A stretch of DNA of 64,000 nt from Pegoplata infirma (lineage: Eukaryota; Arthropoda; Insecta; Diptera; Anthomyiidae), in NCBI GenBank assembly GCA_963921195.1, contig OY992540.1:174749896-174813895 (forward strand), given 5' to 3'. Positions 45,175 through 56,279 of this stretch are shown in pieces; the first letter of the stretch is position 1, and each line of letters opens with the position of its first letter. A model generated the notes under the pieces. It did not search any database. It was not told the DNA's origin and saw only the letters and a list, made by a program, of their open reading frames with translations. The position numbers were made by a program, and so were the translations under genes.

Positions 45175-46480
45175 CACTGAGGGAAAAAACATATTTAAAT
45201 CAAATATGTTCGTGTTTATTTTAAGTATGCTACATATTTTTGGAAAAAATTCAAATTTTAATATTGTTTTTGATTGATTTTAACATAAAATGTTTGTTTT
45301 AAAATTGCATACAATTTTGATTTAAAATTGATCACTTTAAATTTAATATGCTGTCATTAAAAGTCGTTAAAAATTTTAAAAATATCTTGTTCAAATATTT
45401 GTATTAAAAACAATATTTTTCATGGTTATTTTAAAGTTGAACAATTTTGTTTTTTGACATTTTGTTTTTTGACATTTTGTTTTTTGACATTTTGTTTTTT
45501 GACATTTAAAGTTTTTTTTTTCAAGATATATAATAAAGTTGGGCAATTTTATTTTAAGTAGAAACAATGTTAAAATATTGTTTTATTAAAAAAGACGTCC
45601 ATTTTTTCACTTCTCTAGATGTGACGTGTTTTAAGTGAAATTTATTAAATTAACTAATATAAAATAAAAAAAAAATAAAAAACTAAAGTGGAAAAGAAAA
45701 TTGTTAACAAAAAAAAAACAAAAATAAATCTGAAAAAGTTAAAAAACAAAGTGAAAAAAATATAAAAACAGAAAAATATAAAAAAGAAAGTGCTAGAGAA
45801 TGAGGAGGGGATGTATCTATAAAATTGGCAGAAAATGAAGACTTCTTTAGTTTTTCATACATGGTATATAAGTATTAATCTAAATGTGTTTTTTTTTTAT
45901 TTAATTACATTTGTTGTATACAATTATAATTAGATAGAGTGCTACAATTAGGAAAGAAGTACATCCAAGGCTTTGGCTTTGATTTTTTTTATGTATAGCG
46001 AAAACCAAAGCCATCAAGCAATATTTAAAGCCAAAGCCTTGGATGTAATTCTACCCTTAAATGTTCAATTAGAGTATACTGTACACTATACTGTTAATTT
46101 TTTTTGCTGTGTTATTAAAAAATATTGTAAAAATAATTTGAAAAAAAAAAAAAAAAACTAAAACAAAAATATGTAGTTTTATTTTAAATTTCATGGTTTA
46201 TAAGTAAGTAAAAAGCTACAAAAGACATTTGTCCCATATTTAAATTAATATTGGTCAACTTTAAATTAAAATTTGTTGCATATTTAAATTTAACATGGCC
46301 AATTTTAAAACAATATTGTTAAATCTTAATTTTAAAATGTTGTCCACCAATCGTGGCATGTTAAAAACAACTAGAAACATATTTAAATTAAATAAAAACA
46401 AACTTTGTTCTATTTCGTCACTGTTTTATATTTAATTTAAAGTTGTTTCTGTTTGATTTTAACATTTTTTTTTCTTAGTG
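45175..46480. mobile_element. MITE, CACTGAGGG / CTTAGTG termini, TA target
   Basis: TA flanks both ends (45173-74, 46481-82). The interior is A/T-rich with TTTTGACATTTTG repeated four times (45448-45505) and an inverted pair CATCCAAGGCTTTGGCTTT / AAAGCCAAAGCCTTGGATG at 45962-46048. Confidence 0.75.
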
Positions 46481-47016
46481 TACTTGTAAGTTTTATCACG
46501 TCAAAAAATTTGTAAATTTACGATTTTATTAATAAAAAGCTTGAAAAATTACAAGGAATTGTTGACAAATAGGAAGTAGCAAAAAAAAAGTTACAAACTT
46601 TTCTTGCCGTTTTTCAAGTTTTTTTTAAGTGTTGTTACTTGAAAAAAACGGCGCCATGAAATAACTGCCAATGAAATAAGTCCCAAGAAAAATAATGCAA
46701 TAAGTCCCAAAAATTTCCATACGATTTGGGAGTTATTTCATAATGAAATAACTCCCAAATCTGCGGGAATTGTTTAATTTTTTTTTGGAAGTTATTTCAT
46801 TTTTAAGTTTGGGAGTTATTTCATTATGCAATAACTCCCTAACTATTTTAATGAAATAACTCCCAACAGTTTGAGAGTAAATTATGAAAATAAAAATTGA
46901 ACTCATTGAATTTTTAAGTTTCTTTAATTTTTATTAAAAATAATAAAAATTAGATATTTTCTTTAGTTATTTTCAGGAAAAGTTAATTTATTACGGGGAA
47001 AGTAAAAAACCTCGAA

Positions 47017-47343
47017 CTAGAATAAACTCTTTTTCAATGCTTTTCGAATTATCTTGTAAATAAATTCAGAAAACCATTCATTCAGAAGTACATCATTGTC
47101 AATCAAAATCCAAAAATAAAATAATGCGTTTGCTTTGAGGCGAAATGCATGCTGCGAGTAATTGTGAAAAATTTCGAGTTCTTCTAACAATGGTTTTAAC
47201 TTATAAAAATTAAGAGGTATTGTATGACAAACTGAAGATCCACAACCGGTGTAATAAGAAGTTTTAGGATCCTGTTGGTTTGGCGGACACATTAGATTAT
47301 TTAAAGTGTAGGTGAAATGGACTTTCGGTCTTTTACAACCCAC
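47017..47343 (-). CDS. Unrecognised 108-codon frame
   Basis: Contains a Cys-bearing segment (SYYTGCGSSVCH) and a hydrophobic/aromatic stretch (NALFYFWILIDNDVLLNEW). I do not recognise it. It lies in the element with 9 bp duplication and has less biased composition than its surroundings, so it may be a transposase remnant or a captured gene piece. Start codon unverified; may continue upstream by splicing. Confidence 0.3.
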   Translation of the reverse strand: MGCKRPKVHFTYTLNNLMCPPNQQDPKTSYYTGCGSSVCHTIPLNFYKLKPLLEELEIFHNYSQHAFRLKANALFYFWILIDNDVLLNEWFSEFIYKIIRKALKKSLF

Positions 47344-47389
47344 TCACTCTTTTCTTTATTTTGATATATGTTGTTGGAATACAATTATA

Positions 47390-47582
47390 TGTTTGAAAAG
47401 ATTTGAATGCATATGGTAGTGAAGAAAGCGCCGCAGGCGAAAAAATTTTACAAGATATTTTAACAAAAAATTAAAAAAAAAATCGCGCGATTTTTTTTTA
47501 ATTTTTTGTTAAAATATCTTGTAAAATTTTTTCGCCTGCGGCGCTTTCTTCACTACCATATGCATTCAAATCTTTTCAAACA
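47390..47582. repeat. 193 bp near-perfect palindrome
   Basis: Arms of 97 and 96 bases around AATCGCGCGATT; includes GAAGAAAGCGCCGCAGGCGA and its exact complement. One length difference in the central A/T run; otherwise arms match. No spacer. Confidence 0.95.
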
Positions 47583-48351
47583 AATAATCGCTTTGTTACC
47601 ACATTTATTACACAGAATCCTGGAAGCTCTAAAAGGCTTCCAGGAATCTGCTTTCAAGTTTTATACGTGGCTTGTTAACTGTTTTAACCAACCCGAGTAA
47701 AAAGGAATTTATATAAATGTATATTATTTTATATGTTTTCATAAAACCATATACAACTACATATATGAGTCAAAGTATAAAATTATATCTCACTTTGAAA
47801 TTTTCCAATTTTTTTAAATGATGTCATATAAAATCATATCTAATTATATTGTTCATAATATATTAATATAAATGGTAGATGTAATCATACGTTGCACATA
47901 AAACTTAATCCGATTTCATACATTATTATACGTAACTTTATATATAATTATGTATAGGACTTTACTAAACAAAAAATCCAGTATCAATTTATGTATAATT
48001 ATATGTGACTAATATAATACCATTTAAAACTATATATGGTTCCATACTAAAAAAATTTCCAACAAAAATAATAGATATAATTATATGTGTCTTAAACGAT
48101 AACATATCTGTGTTTGTATGGTACTATATATACGCAAATTTCGTCTAAACTCAATATATATATATAAATGGTCGCATATGTAATGGAATATATATTTTGA
48201 TATAATCATGTATAAAAAAAATATTTTTTTGACCAAACAACTAGCCATACATAATTATATATGCCAGTATTTCAAAATTTATTTTTGTGTGTCAACATAT
48301 ATGGTTATACAAAACTTTTTATTGTATCATATAAGATTACATATGATTTTT

Positions 48352-48975
48352 GGGAACCCGAGTTCGATTCCCGGCCCAGTCGAGAAAAAAAAAAGTTTTT
48401 TTTTATTTTTTTTAAATAGAAAACACTTTTTTATTGCGTTTAATTTTTTTAGAACTAAAAAATTTTCATTTTTGGAATTTTTGCAATCATTTTTAAAAAA
48501 TTATTTTTCTTTTATACAGTTATATATAACTATATTTGATTTATTATAAAATTATCTATAATTTTTGGGAACCCGAGTTCGATTCCAGGAAAAAAATATA
48601 TTTTTTTTATTTTTTTTTAATAGAAAACACTTTTTTATTGCATTTTTTTTTTAGAACTAAAAATTTTTCTTTTTTTGAATTTTTGCAATCATTTTTAAAA
48701 AATTATATTGCTGTTATATAGTTATATATAACTATATTTAATTTATTATAAAATTATCTATCATTTTTGGGAACCCGAGTTCGATTCCAGAAAAAAATAT
48801 ATTTTTTTATTTTTTTTTTTAAATAGAAAACACTTTTTTATTGCATTTGTTTTTTTAGAACTTGAAAAATTTTACTTTTTGAATTTTTGCAATCATTTTT
48901 AAAAATTTATATTGCAATTATATAGTTAATAATAGCTATATTTGGTTTAAATTATCAAATTATCAATGATTTTTG
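48352..48975. repeat. Three ~205 bp subrepeats with tRNA T-arm sequence
   Basis: GGGAACCCGAGTTCGATTCC occurs at 48352, 48567 and 48769 (spacing ~200-215), each followed by an A/T-rich tract. AGTTCGATTCC fits the Pol III B box. The first copy continues CCGGCCCAGTCGA, giving a near-complete T stem. The same three occur in U2 (near 49989, 50206, 50411) and inverted in U3. Confidence 0.85.
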
Positions 48976-50970
48976 GAACCCGATCTCAAATCTAATTCTG
49001 ATTTCCTGATTCCATGAAAAATTTCAAATTTATAAGCCAAAGTCTTATTTCACTTTGGAAGCCTATGACTTGGAAATAAGGCATACCGCTACATTAAAAT
49101 TATTGTTTAAGCTTACCATGGAAGCCCCTAATAGCGCTGTACGTCATTCCAATTTTTTTTTTTTTTTTTGCAAATTTTATCAAAAATTTTCTAAGTCTTT
49201 TTGAAAATTATGTACAAGTGAATAACATATTTAATTGGATATAATCATATATTACTATATGTTAGATCAATTTGATATAATTAGATACGATCAATTTATT
49301 TAAAACTAAGTCTTTTAAAGTTGTTATTTGCTAACAACGTCCGCTGGTCTAGACGGTAGAGATTCCCGAGTAAAAAAGAATTTATATAAATGTATATTAT
49401 TTTATATGTTTTCATAAAACCATATACAACTATATGAGTCAAAGTATAAAATTATATCTCACTTTGAAATTTTCCAATTTTTTTAAATGATGTCATATAA
49501 AATCATATCTAATTATATTGTTCATGATATATTAATATAAATGTAGATGTAATCATACGTTGCACATAAAACTTAATCCGATTTCATTCAATATTATACG
49601 TGACTTTATATCTAATTATGTATAGGACTTTACTAAACAAAAAATCCAGTATCAATTTATGTATAATTATATATAACTCCATACTAAAAAAAATTCAAAC
49701 AAAAATAATATATATAATTATATGTGTCTTAAACGATAACATATCTGTGTTTGTATGGTACTATATATACGCAAATTTCGTCTAAACTCAATATATATTA
49801 ATAAATGGTCGCATATGTAATGGAATATATATTTTGATATAATCATGTATAAAAAAAATATTTTTTTGCCCAAACCACTAGCCATATATAATTATATATG
49901 CCAGTATTTCAAAATTTATTTTTGTGTGTCAACATATATGGTTATACAAAACTTTGTATTGTATCATATAAGATTACATATAATTTTTGGGAACCCGAGT
50001 TCGATTCCCAGCCCAGTCGAGAAAAAAAAAGTTTTTTTTTATTTTTTTTAAATAGGAAACATTTTTTTATTGCGTTTAATTTTTTTAGAACTAAAAAATT
50101 TTCATTTTTGGAATTTTTGCAATCATTTTTAAAAAATTATTTTTCTTTTATACAGTTATATATAACTATATTTGATTTATTATAAAATTATCTATAATTT
50201 TTGGGAACCCGAGTTCGATTCCAGAAAAAAAATATTTTTTTTTTATTTTTTTTAAATAAAAAACACTTTTTTATTGCATTTATTTTTTTTAAAACTAAAA
50301 ATTTTTCTTTTTTTGAATTTTTGCAATCATTTTTTTAAAAATTATATTGCTTTTATATAGTTATATATAACTGTATTTAATTTATTATAAAATTATCTAT
50401 CATTTTTAGGAACCCGAGTTCGATTCCAGAAAAAAATATATTTTTTTATTTGTTTTTTAAATAGAAAACACTTTTTTATTGCATTTGTTTTTTTAGAACT
50501 TAAAAAATTTTACTTTTTGAACTTTTGCAATCATTTTTAAAAATTTATATTGCATTTATATAGTTAATAATAGCTATATTTGGTTTAAATTATCAAATTA
50601 TCAATGATTTTTGGAACCCGATCTCAAATCCAATTCTGATTTCCTGATACCATGAAAAATTTCAAACTTATAAGCCAAAGTCTTATTTCACTTTGGAAGC
50701 CTATGACTGGAAATAAGGCATATTGCTACATTAAAATTATTGTTTAAGCTTACCATGGAAGCCCCTAATAGCGCTGATCGTCATTCCAATTTTTTTTTTT
50801 TTTCAAATTTTATCAAAAATTTTCTAAGTCTTTTTGAAAATTGTGTACAAGTGAATAACATATTTAATTGGATATAATCATATATTACTATATGTTAGAT
50901 CAATTTGATATAATTAGATACGATAAATTTATTTAAAACTAAGTCTTTTAAAGTTGTTATTTGCTAACAA

Positions 50971-51045
50971 CGTCCGCTGGTCTAGAGGGTAGAGATTGCG
51001 ATTACAAAACGGAAGACTTGTGGTTCTAATCCCCGTCCGTTCGAA
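50971..51045 (+). other. tRNA-like sequence (degenerate), Pol III box motifs
   Basis: TGGTCTAGAGGGT (50979-50991) resembles an A box and GGTTCTAATCC (51022-51032) a B box, with tRNA-like spacing; a T run follows. The anticodon arm and acceptor do not fold well, so it is a tRNA relic rather than a functional gene. Copies: inverted 51600-51690, split 49340-49364/53764-53812, truncated near 61545-61577. Confidence 0.65.
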
Positions 51046-51107
51046 GTTTTTTTTTTTTTTATTTATTTTCAGTTTGACATTATTATATCTAAAAATAAAT
51101 ATAAAAA

Positions 51108-53321
51108 CCCGAGTAAAAAAAAATTGTATGGTAAAACATGTTATCTTATAAAATTATATGTAATTTATTGGATCTGATTTTGCTAAATTTCATCCGAAAA
51201 TTGGCCGCGCCAAAGTTGTCTCATAACATCTTATAATATATGAAGTTACAGTTTAATATTTGATTGTATGTGATTTCATCCGGAAATTGGCCGCGCCAAA
51301 GTTATCCCAAATTATCTATTATCATGATTTTGTATGAAATATGATATGATATGATGTAATTTCATCCGGAAATTGGCCGCGCCAAAGTTATCTTAAAATA
51401 TCCAATATCATGATTTTATATTAAATTGGATATTATATAATGTAATTTCATCCGAAATTTGGCCGCGCCAAAGTTATATTATAATATCTGATATCTTGAT
51501 TTTATAAAAAAATTATTGGATACATTTTTATCCAAAAAATGTTTCTGTTTTTGTATTTATTTTTAGATATAATAATGTCAAACTGAAAATAAATAAAAAA
51601 AAAAAAACTTCGAACGGACGGGGATTAGAACCACAAGTCTTCCGTTTTGTAATCGCAATCTCTACCCTCTAGACCAGCGGACGTTGTTAGCAAATAACAA
51701 CTTTAAAAGACTAAGTTTTAAATAAATTGATCGTATCTAATTATATCAAATTGATCTAACATATAGTAATATATGATTACATCCAATTAAATATGTTATT
51801 CACTTGTACACAATTTTCAAAAAGACTTAGAAAATTTTTGATAAAATTTGGAAAAAAAAAAAAATGGAATGACGTACAGCGCTATTAGGGGCTTCCATGG
51901 TAAGCTTAAACAATAATTTTAATGAAGCGGTATTCCTTATTTCCAAGTCATAGGCTTCCAAAGTGAAATAAGACTTTGGCTTAAAAGTTTGAAATTTTTC
52001 ATGGAATCAGGAAATCAGAATTAGATTTGAGATCGGGTTCCAAAAATCATTGATAATTTGATAATTTAAACCAAATATAGCTATTATTAACTGTATAAAT
52101 GCAATATAAATTTTTAAAAATGATTGCAAAAATTCAAAAAGTAAAATTTTTTAAGTTCTAAAACAACAAATGCTATAAAAAACTGTTTTCTATTTAAAAA
52201 AAAATAAAAAAATATATTTTTTTCTGGAATCGAACTCGGGTTCCCAAAAATGATAGATAATTTTATAATAAATTAAATATAGTTATATATAACTATATAA
52301 CAGCAATATAATTTTTTAAAAATGATTGCAAAAATTCAAAAAATGAAAAATTCTTAGTTCTAAAAAAAATAAATGCAATAAAAAAGTGTTTTCTATTTAA
52401 AAAAAATAAAAAAAAAATATATTTTTTTTCTGGAATCGAACTTGGGTTCCCAAAAAATATAGATAATTTTATAATAAATCAAATATAGTTATATATAACT
52501 GTATAAAAGAAAAATAATTTTTTAAAAATGATTGCAAAAATTCCAAAAATGAAAATTTTTAAGTTCTAAAAAAATTAAACGCAATAAAAAAGTGTTTTCT
52601 ATTTAAAAAAAATAGAAAAAAACTTTTTTTTTTCTCGACTGGGCCGGGAATCGAACTCGGGTTCCCAAAAATCATATGTAATCTTATATGATACAATTTA
52701 AAGTTTTGTATAACCATATATGTTGACACACAAAAATAAATTTTGAAATACTGCCATATATAATTATATATGGCTAGTTGTTTGGTCAAAAAAATATTTT
52801 TTTATACATGATTATATCAAAATTAATATTCCAGTACATATGCGACCATTTATAAATATATATTGAGTTTAGACGAAATTTGCGTATATATAGTACCATA
52901 CAAACATAGATATGTTATCGTTTAAGACACATATAATTATATCTATTATTTTTGTTGGAAATGTTTTTAGTATGGAACCATATATAGTTTTAAATGGCAT
53001 TATATTAGTCATATATAATTATACATAAATTGATACTGGATTTTTTGTTTAGTAAATTCCTATACATAATTAGATATAAAGTCATGCATAATAATGTATG
53101 AAATCGGATTAAGTTTTATGTGGAACGTATGATTACATCTACCATTTATATTAATATATTACGAACAATATAATTAGATATAATTTTATATGACATCATT
53201 TAAAAAAATTTGAAAATTTCAAAGTGAGATATAATTTTATACTTTGACTCATATAGTTGTATATGGTTTTATGAAAACATATAAAATAATATACATTTAT
53301 ATAAATTCCTTTTTACTCGGG
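51108..53321 (-). mobile_element. Element U3 (2214 bp), inverted, inserted into U2
   Basis: Plus strand begins CCCGAGTAAAAAAAAATTG and ends CCTTTTTACTCGGG, flanked by AA (51106-07, 53322-23). The uninterrupted target is visible at 53865-53876. A complete copy: 86 bp repeats at its left, tRNA-like block, three T-arm subrepeats at its right. Confidence 0.93.
51201..51471. repeat. Four 86 bp repeats each with TTGGCCGCGCCAA
   Basis: The motif lies at 51201, 51287, 51373 and 51459, exactly 86 bp apart. The same array occurs inverted at 53400-53670 (U2), 53948-54218 (U1), and at 61138-61410 (U4). The GC-rich motif is nearly invariant while spacers vary. Confidence 0.95.
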
Positions 53322-54904
53322 AACAGAAACATTTTTTGGATAAAAATGTATCCAATAATTTTTTTATAAAATCAAGATATCAGATATTATAAGATAACTT
53401 TGGCGCGGCCAAATTTCGGATGAAATTACATTATATAATATCCAATTTAATATAAAATCATGATATTGGATATTTTAAGATAACTTTGGCGCGGCCAATT
53501 TCCGGATGAAATTACATCATATCATATCATATTTAATACAAAATCATGATAATAGATAATTTGGGATAACTTTGGCGCGGCCAATTTTCGGATGAAATCA
53601 CATACAATCAAATATTAAACTGTAACTTCATATATTATAAGATGTTATGAGATAACTTTGGCGCGGCCAATTTTCGGATGAAATTTAGCAAAATCAGATC
53701 CAATAAATTATATATAATTTTATAAGATAACATGTTTTACCATACAATTTTTTTTTACTCGGGTTGCGATTACAAAACGGAAGACTTGTGGTTCTAATCC
53801 CCGTCCGTTCGAAGTTTTTTTTTTTTTTTTTTTCAGTTTGACATTATTATATCTAAAAATAAATCTAAAAACAGAAACATTTTTTGGATAAAAATGTATC
53901 CAATAATTTTTTTAGAAAATCAAGATATCAGATATTATAAGATAACTTTGGCGCGGCCAAATTTCGGATGAAATTACATTATATAATATCCAATTTAATA
54001 TAAAATCATGATATTGGACATTTTAAGATAACTTTGGCGCGGCCAATTTCCGGATGAAATTACATCATATCATATCATATTAAATACAAAATCATGATAA
54101 TAGATAATTTGGGATAACTTTGGCGCGGCCAATTTCCGGATGAAATCACATACAATCAAATATTAAACTGTAACTTCATATATTATAAGATGTTATGAGA
54201 TAACTTTGGCGCGGCCAATTTTCGGATGAAATTTAGCAAAATCAGATCCAATAAATTATATATAATTTTATAAGATAACATGTTTTACCATACAATTTTT
54301 TTTTACTCGGGAAGATGATTTATATTTTTTTTTAATTTGAGTTCATATTTTTATGGCGTTTATTTTCTGTTCTTCTCGCAGCCTCCAGAAATATTATACT
54401 GATATCATTCAAACATTTAAAGAAATTTAATCAATGTGTCAGTAAGCTGCATCCCAAAAAAGTAGAGAAGGGATTGTAGGCACTTCAGAGATTTGTTTTT
54501 TAAAGAGATACAATTAAAGTGTTTTTGGGAGTTATTTCGTTGGGACTTCTTTCATTTTTTGTTAGGGACTTATTTCATTTTTCTTGGGACTTATTTCATT
54601 TTTTTGGTTTGGGAGATATTTCATTTTATTTGGGATTTATTTCATTGGGAGTTATTTCATTGGGACTTATTTCATTGGGAGCTATTTCATGGCGCCGAAA
54701 AAAACAAGTATCATTACGCCCATTACTTTTCAATAATGCCTTGTAAAGGAGATCTAATTTTCTTTTAGATAATTTATCTATGTAGTATCTAGTCAAAACC
54801 CTCTTTCAATTCAGGATTTTGAATTTCTTTTAAGGTATAATTAAAAAGTTCTGTAAAGTTTTGAGATGGCTACTAAAAAACGATATTGAATGCAAAATAA
54901 TAAA

Positions 54905-55500
54905 AAACAAGTGAGAGTGTTAAATTCGGCTATGCCGAATCTATGATACCCTCCAACATGTTAAAACATATAAAAAATCCAGGGTCGTTTTTTTTGGGGG
55001 GGGCTCGGTGGGGGTGGTGAGGGATACTTTCCCCATCGCGATAAATGTTAACTAATTTATTTATTATGCTTTTTGCAATTTAGTAATACCATTTTCTCAT
55101 TATTTTAATGTTTTTTTTAAATCCACGCCCACAAAAGGGGGCGGGTAGAAAAAACTAAATTTTCCAGCCCCCTGGGTCTAAGTTCAGGAGTTTAAACCCA
55201 TAAAAAGATTTCATTTGTTTAACAATAATGGCAAAAAAGATGTAAAAATGGCATTTTTTAAGAGGTTTTTTTAGTTTGTTAAGGGGGAACTTTTTTCCCC
55301 CTGGCCCGATTTTGCCCATTTCCGAACTTAACCGGCCTATGAACATTATACATATTCTGACCAATTTTCAGGGGTCTAGCTCTTTTATTTTGGACTGAAT
55401 CGTGTTTTATACAGACGGACGGACGGACGGACATTCATAGAACGACTTAGAATCGATCATAGACAAAGTGAGTATACCCCCATACTGTGGTTGGAGGGTA
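54905..55500 (-). repeat. Repeat Z, inverted copy
   Basis: Contains AAACAAGTGAGAGTGTTAAA, ATTCGGCTATGCCGAATC, GGGGGAACTTTTTTCCCCC, the GGACGGACGGACGGAC run and ATACCCCCATACTGTGG...GGAGGGTATAAAAA, matching 3362-3720 in reverse. Confidence 0.75.
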
Positions 55501-56279
55501 TAAAAATTAAATATAAAAAAGTCGATTATTCGAGACCAAAAAACCGGTTTTAAAAAACCGGAAATATAGAAAAAAATCGATTTTTCGAATACTTCGGAAA
55601 TCGGTTTTGACAACTCTAATAAAATTCATGTTTTCATGGACCTAACGCATTCCCGAGATAGGTAAAGATGGGATGTTACTAGTTTTGTACATTTTTTAAT
55701 GAGATGCAGCCTAAATTCTATTTTATTGTCATTTTGTTGCCTCACCACATCGACAATTAACAAAAAGCATTATTTCGCAAATAAATGGAGTACAAAAATT
55801 AATTTTGGATGCATGTCAACAAAAAAAATTAAAACTGAGGCTTTGTCTACCACGGGAACGTGTTACGTCCAGAAAAACATATTTTATATACATAAATTTT
55901 ATATTTTAAATAAGTAGAGAACACCCAGTGACAACTTCACGGACCGTCACTGCCTTATATCGGGTTTTTGGATTTTGAGTGAGTAAATATTTCAGTGAAA
56001 AAAGAAATTGGAACAAAAAAAATTTGAGTGAAAAAACATATAGAGAGAAAAAATATGGAGTAAAAAAAGTTAAATACGAAAAAATTGAGTAAAAAGTATC
56101 ATTCCATATTGTTCCCGGCTCTATTCCATTTCGTTCCCCGTTCTACTCCATTTTATTTCCAATTCCATCTCCTTTCGTTCCATGTAAGTTTCATTCCTCT
56201 CCGTATAATATGCGTTAAAGACATAAAATGTTCTATTGTCGTTATCTTATAGATATGGGGTGTTTTTTCTGGGGATTTA

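Larger units (their letters stand above)
49365..53763 (+). mobile_element. Element U2, inserted into U1's tRNA-like block
   Basis: CCCGAGTAAAAAAG...TTTTTTTACTCGGG flanked by TT (49363-64, 53764-65). Flanks AGACGGTAGAGATT and TTGCGATTACAAAACGG join to the uninterrupted form seen inside U2 itself (GGTAGAGATTGCGATTAC), proving a 2 bp duplication. Net length 2183 bp. Confidence 0.93.
47692..54311 (+). mobile_element. Element U1 (2.2 kb), outermost of three nested copies
   Basis: Starts CCCGAGTAAAAAGG and ends TTTTTTTACTCGGG, flanked by AA (47690-91, 54312-13). Contains T-arm-bearing subrepeats, a tRNA-like block (split by U2), and four 86 bp GC-motif repeats at the right end. Net length without U2 is 2219 bp. 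No coding frame for a transposase. Confidence 0.88.
46650..54696. mobile_element. Element with GGCGCC ends and 9 bp duplication (Mutator/Foldback-like)
   Basis: GGCGCCATGAAATAACTGCC at left is mirrored by GCTATTTCATGGCGCC at right; GAAAAAAAC flanks both (46641-46649, 54697-54705). Repeated GGGAGTTATTTCATT motifs occur subterminally on both sides. Nine-base duplications are typical of Mutator-like and Foldback elements. It holds a 109-codon frame, a 193 bp palindrome and the U1-U3 nest. Confidence 0.82.
44724..55618. mobile_element. hAT element, TAGAGTTGTCAAA termini
   Basis: TAGAGTTGTC and GACAACTCTA ends, with 9 matching flank bases ATAAAATTC (44715-44723, 55619-55627), consistent with an 8 bp duplication plus one chance match. 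Subterminal AAAACCGGTTTT / TCGAATACTTCG motifs occur at both ends. Lies wholly inside 44652-55952. Confidence 0.85.
44652..55952. mobile_element. hAT element, CAGTGACGGTCCGTG termini
   Basis: CAGTGACGGTCCGTGAAGTT at left and AACTTCACGGACCGTCACTG at right are perfect inverted ends, with the 8 bp duplication CCTTATAT (44644-44651, 55953-55960). The inverted homology extends through AGTTGTCACTGGGTGTTCTC. Confidence 0.95.

Noticed and set aside
48208..50185. Several open frames rich in Phe, Lys and Asn
   Set aside because: They recur in each U copy through A/T tracts and subrepeats, overlap in different frames, and show no domain or codon bias.
50971..51045. Functional tRNA gene
   Set aside because: A- and B-box words are present but the anticodon and acceptor arms do not pair well, and the block is a repeated part of a transposon.
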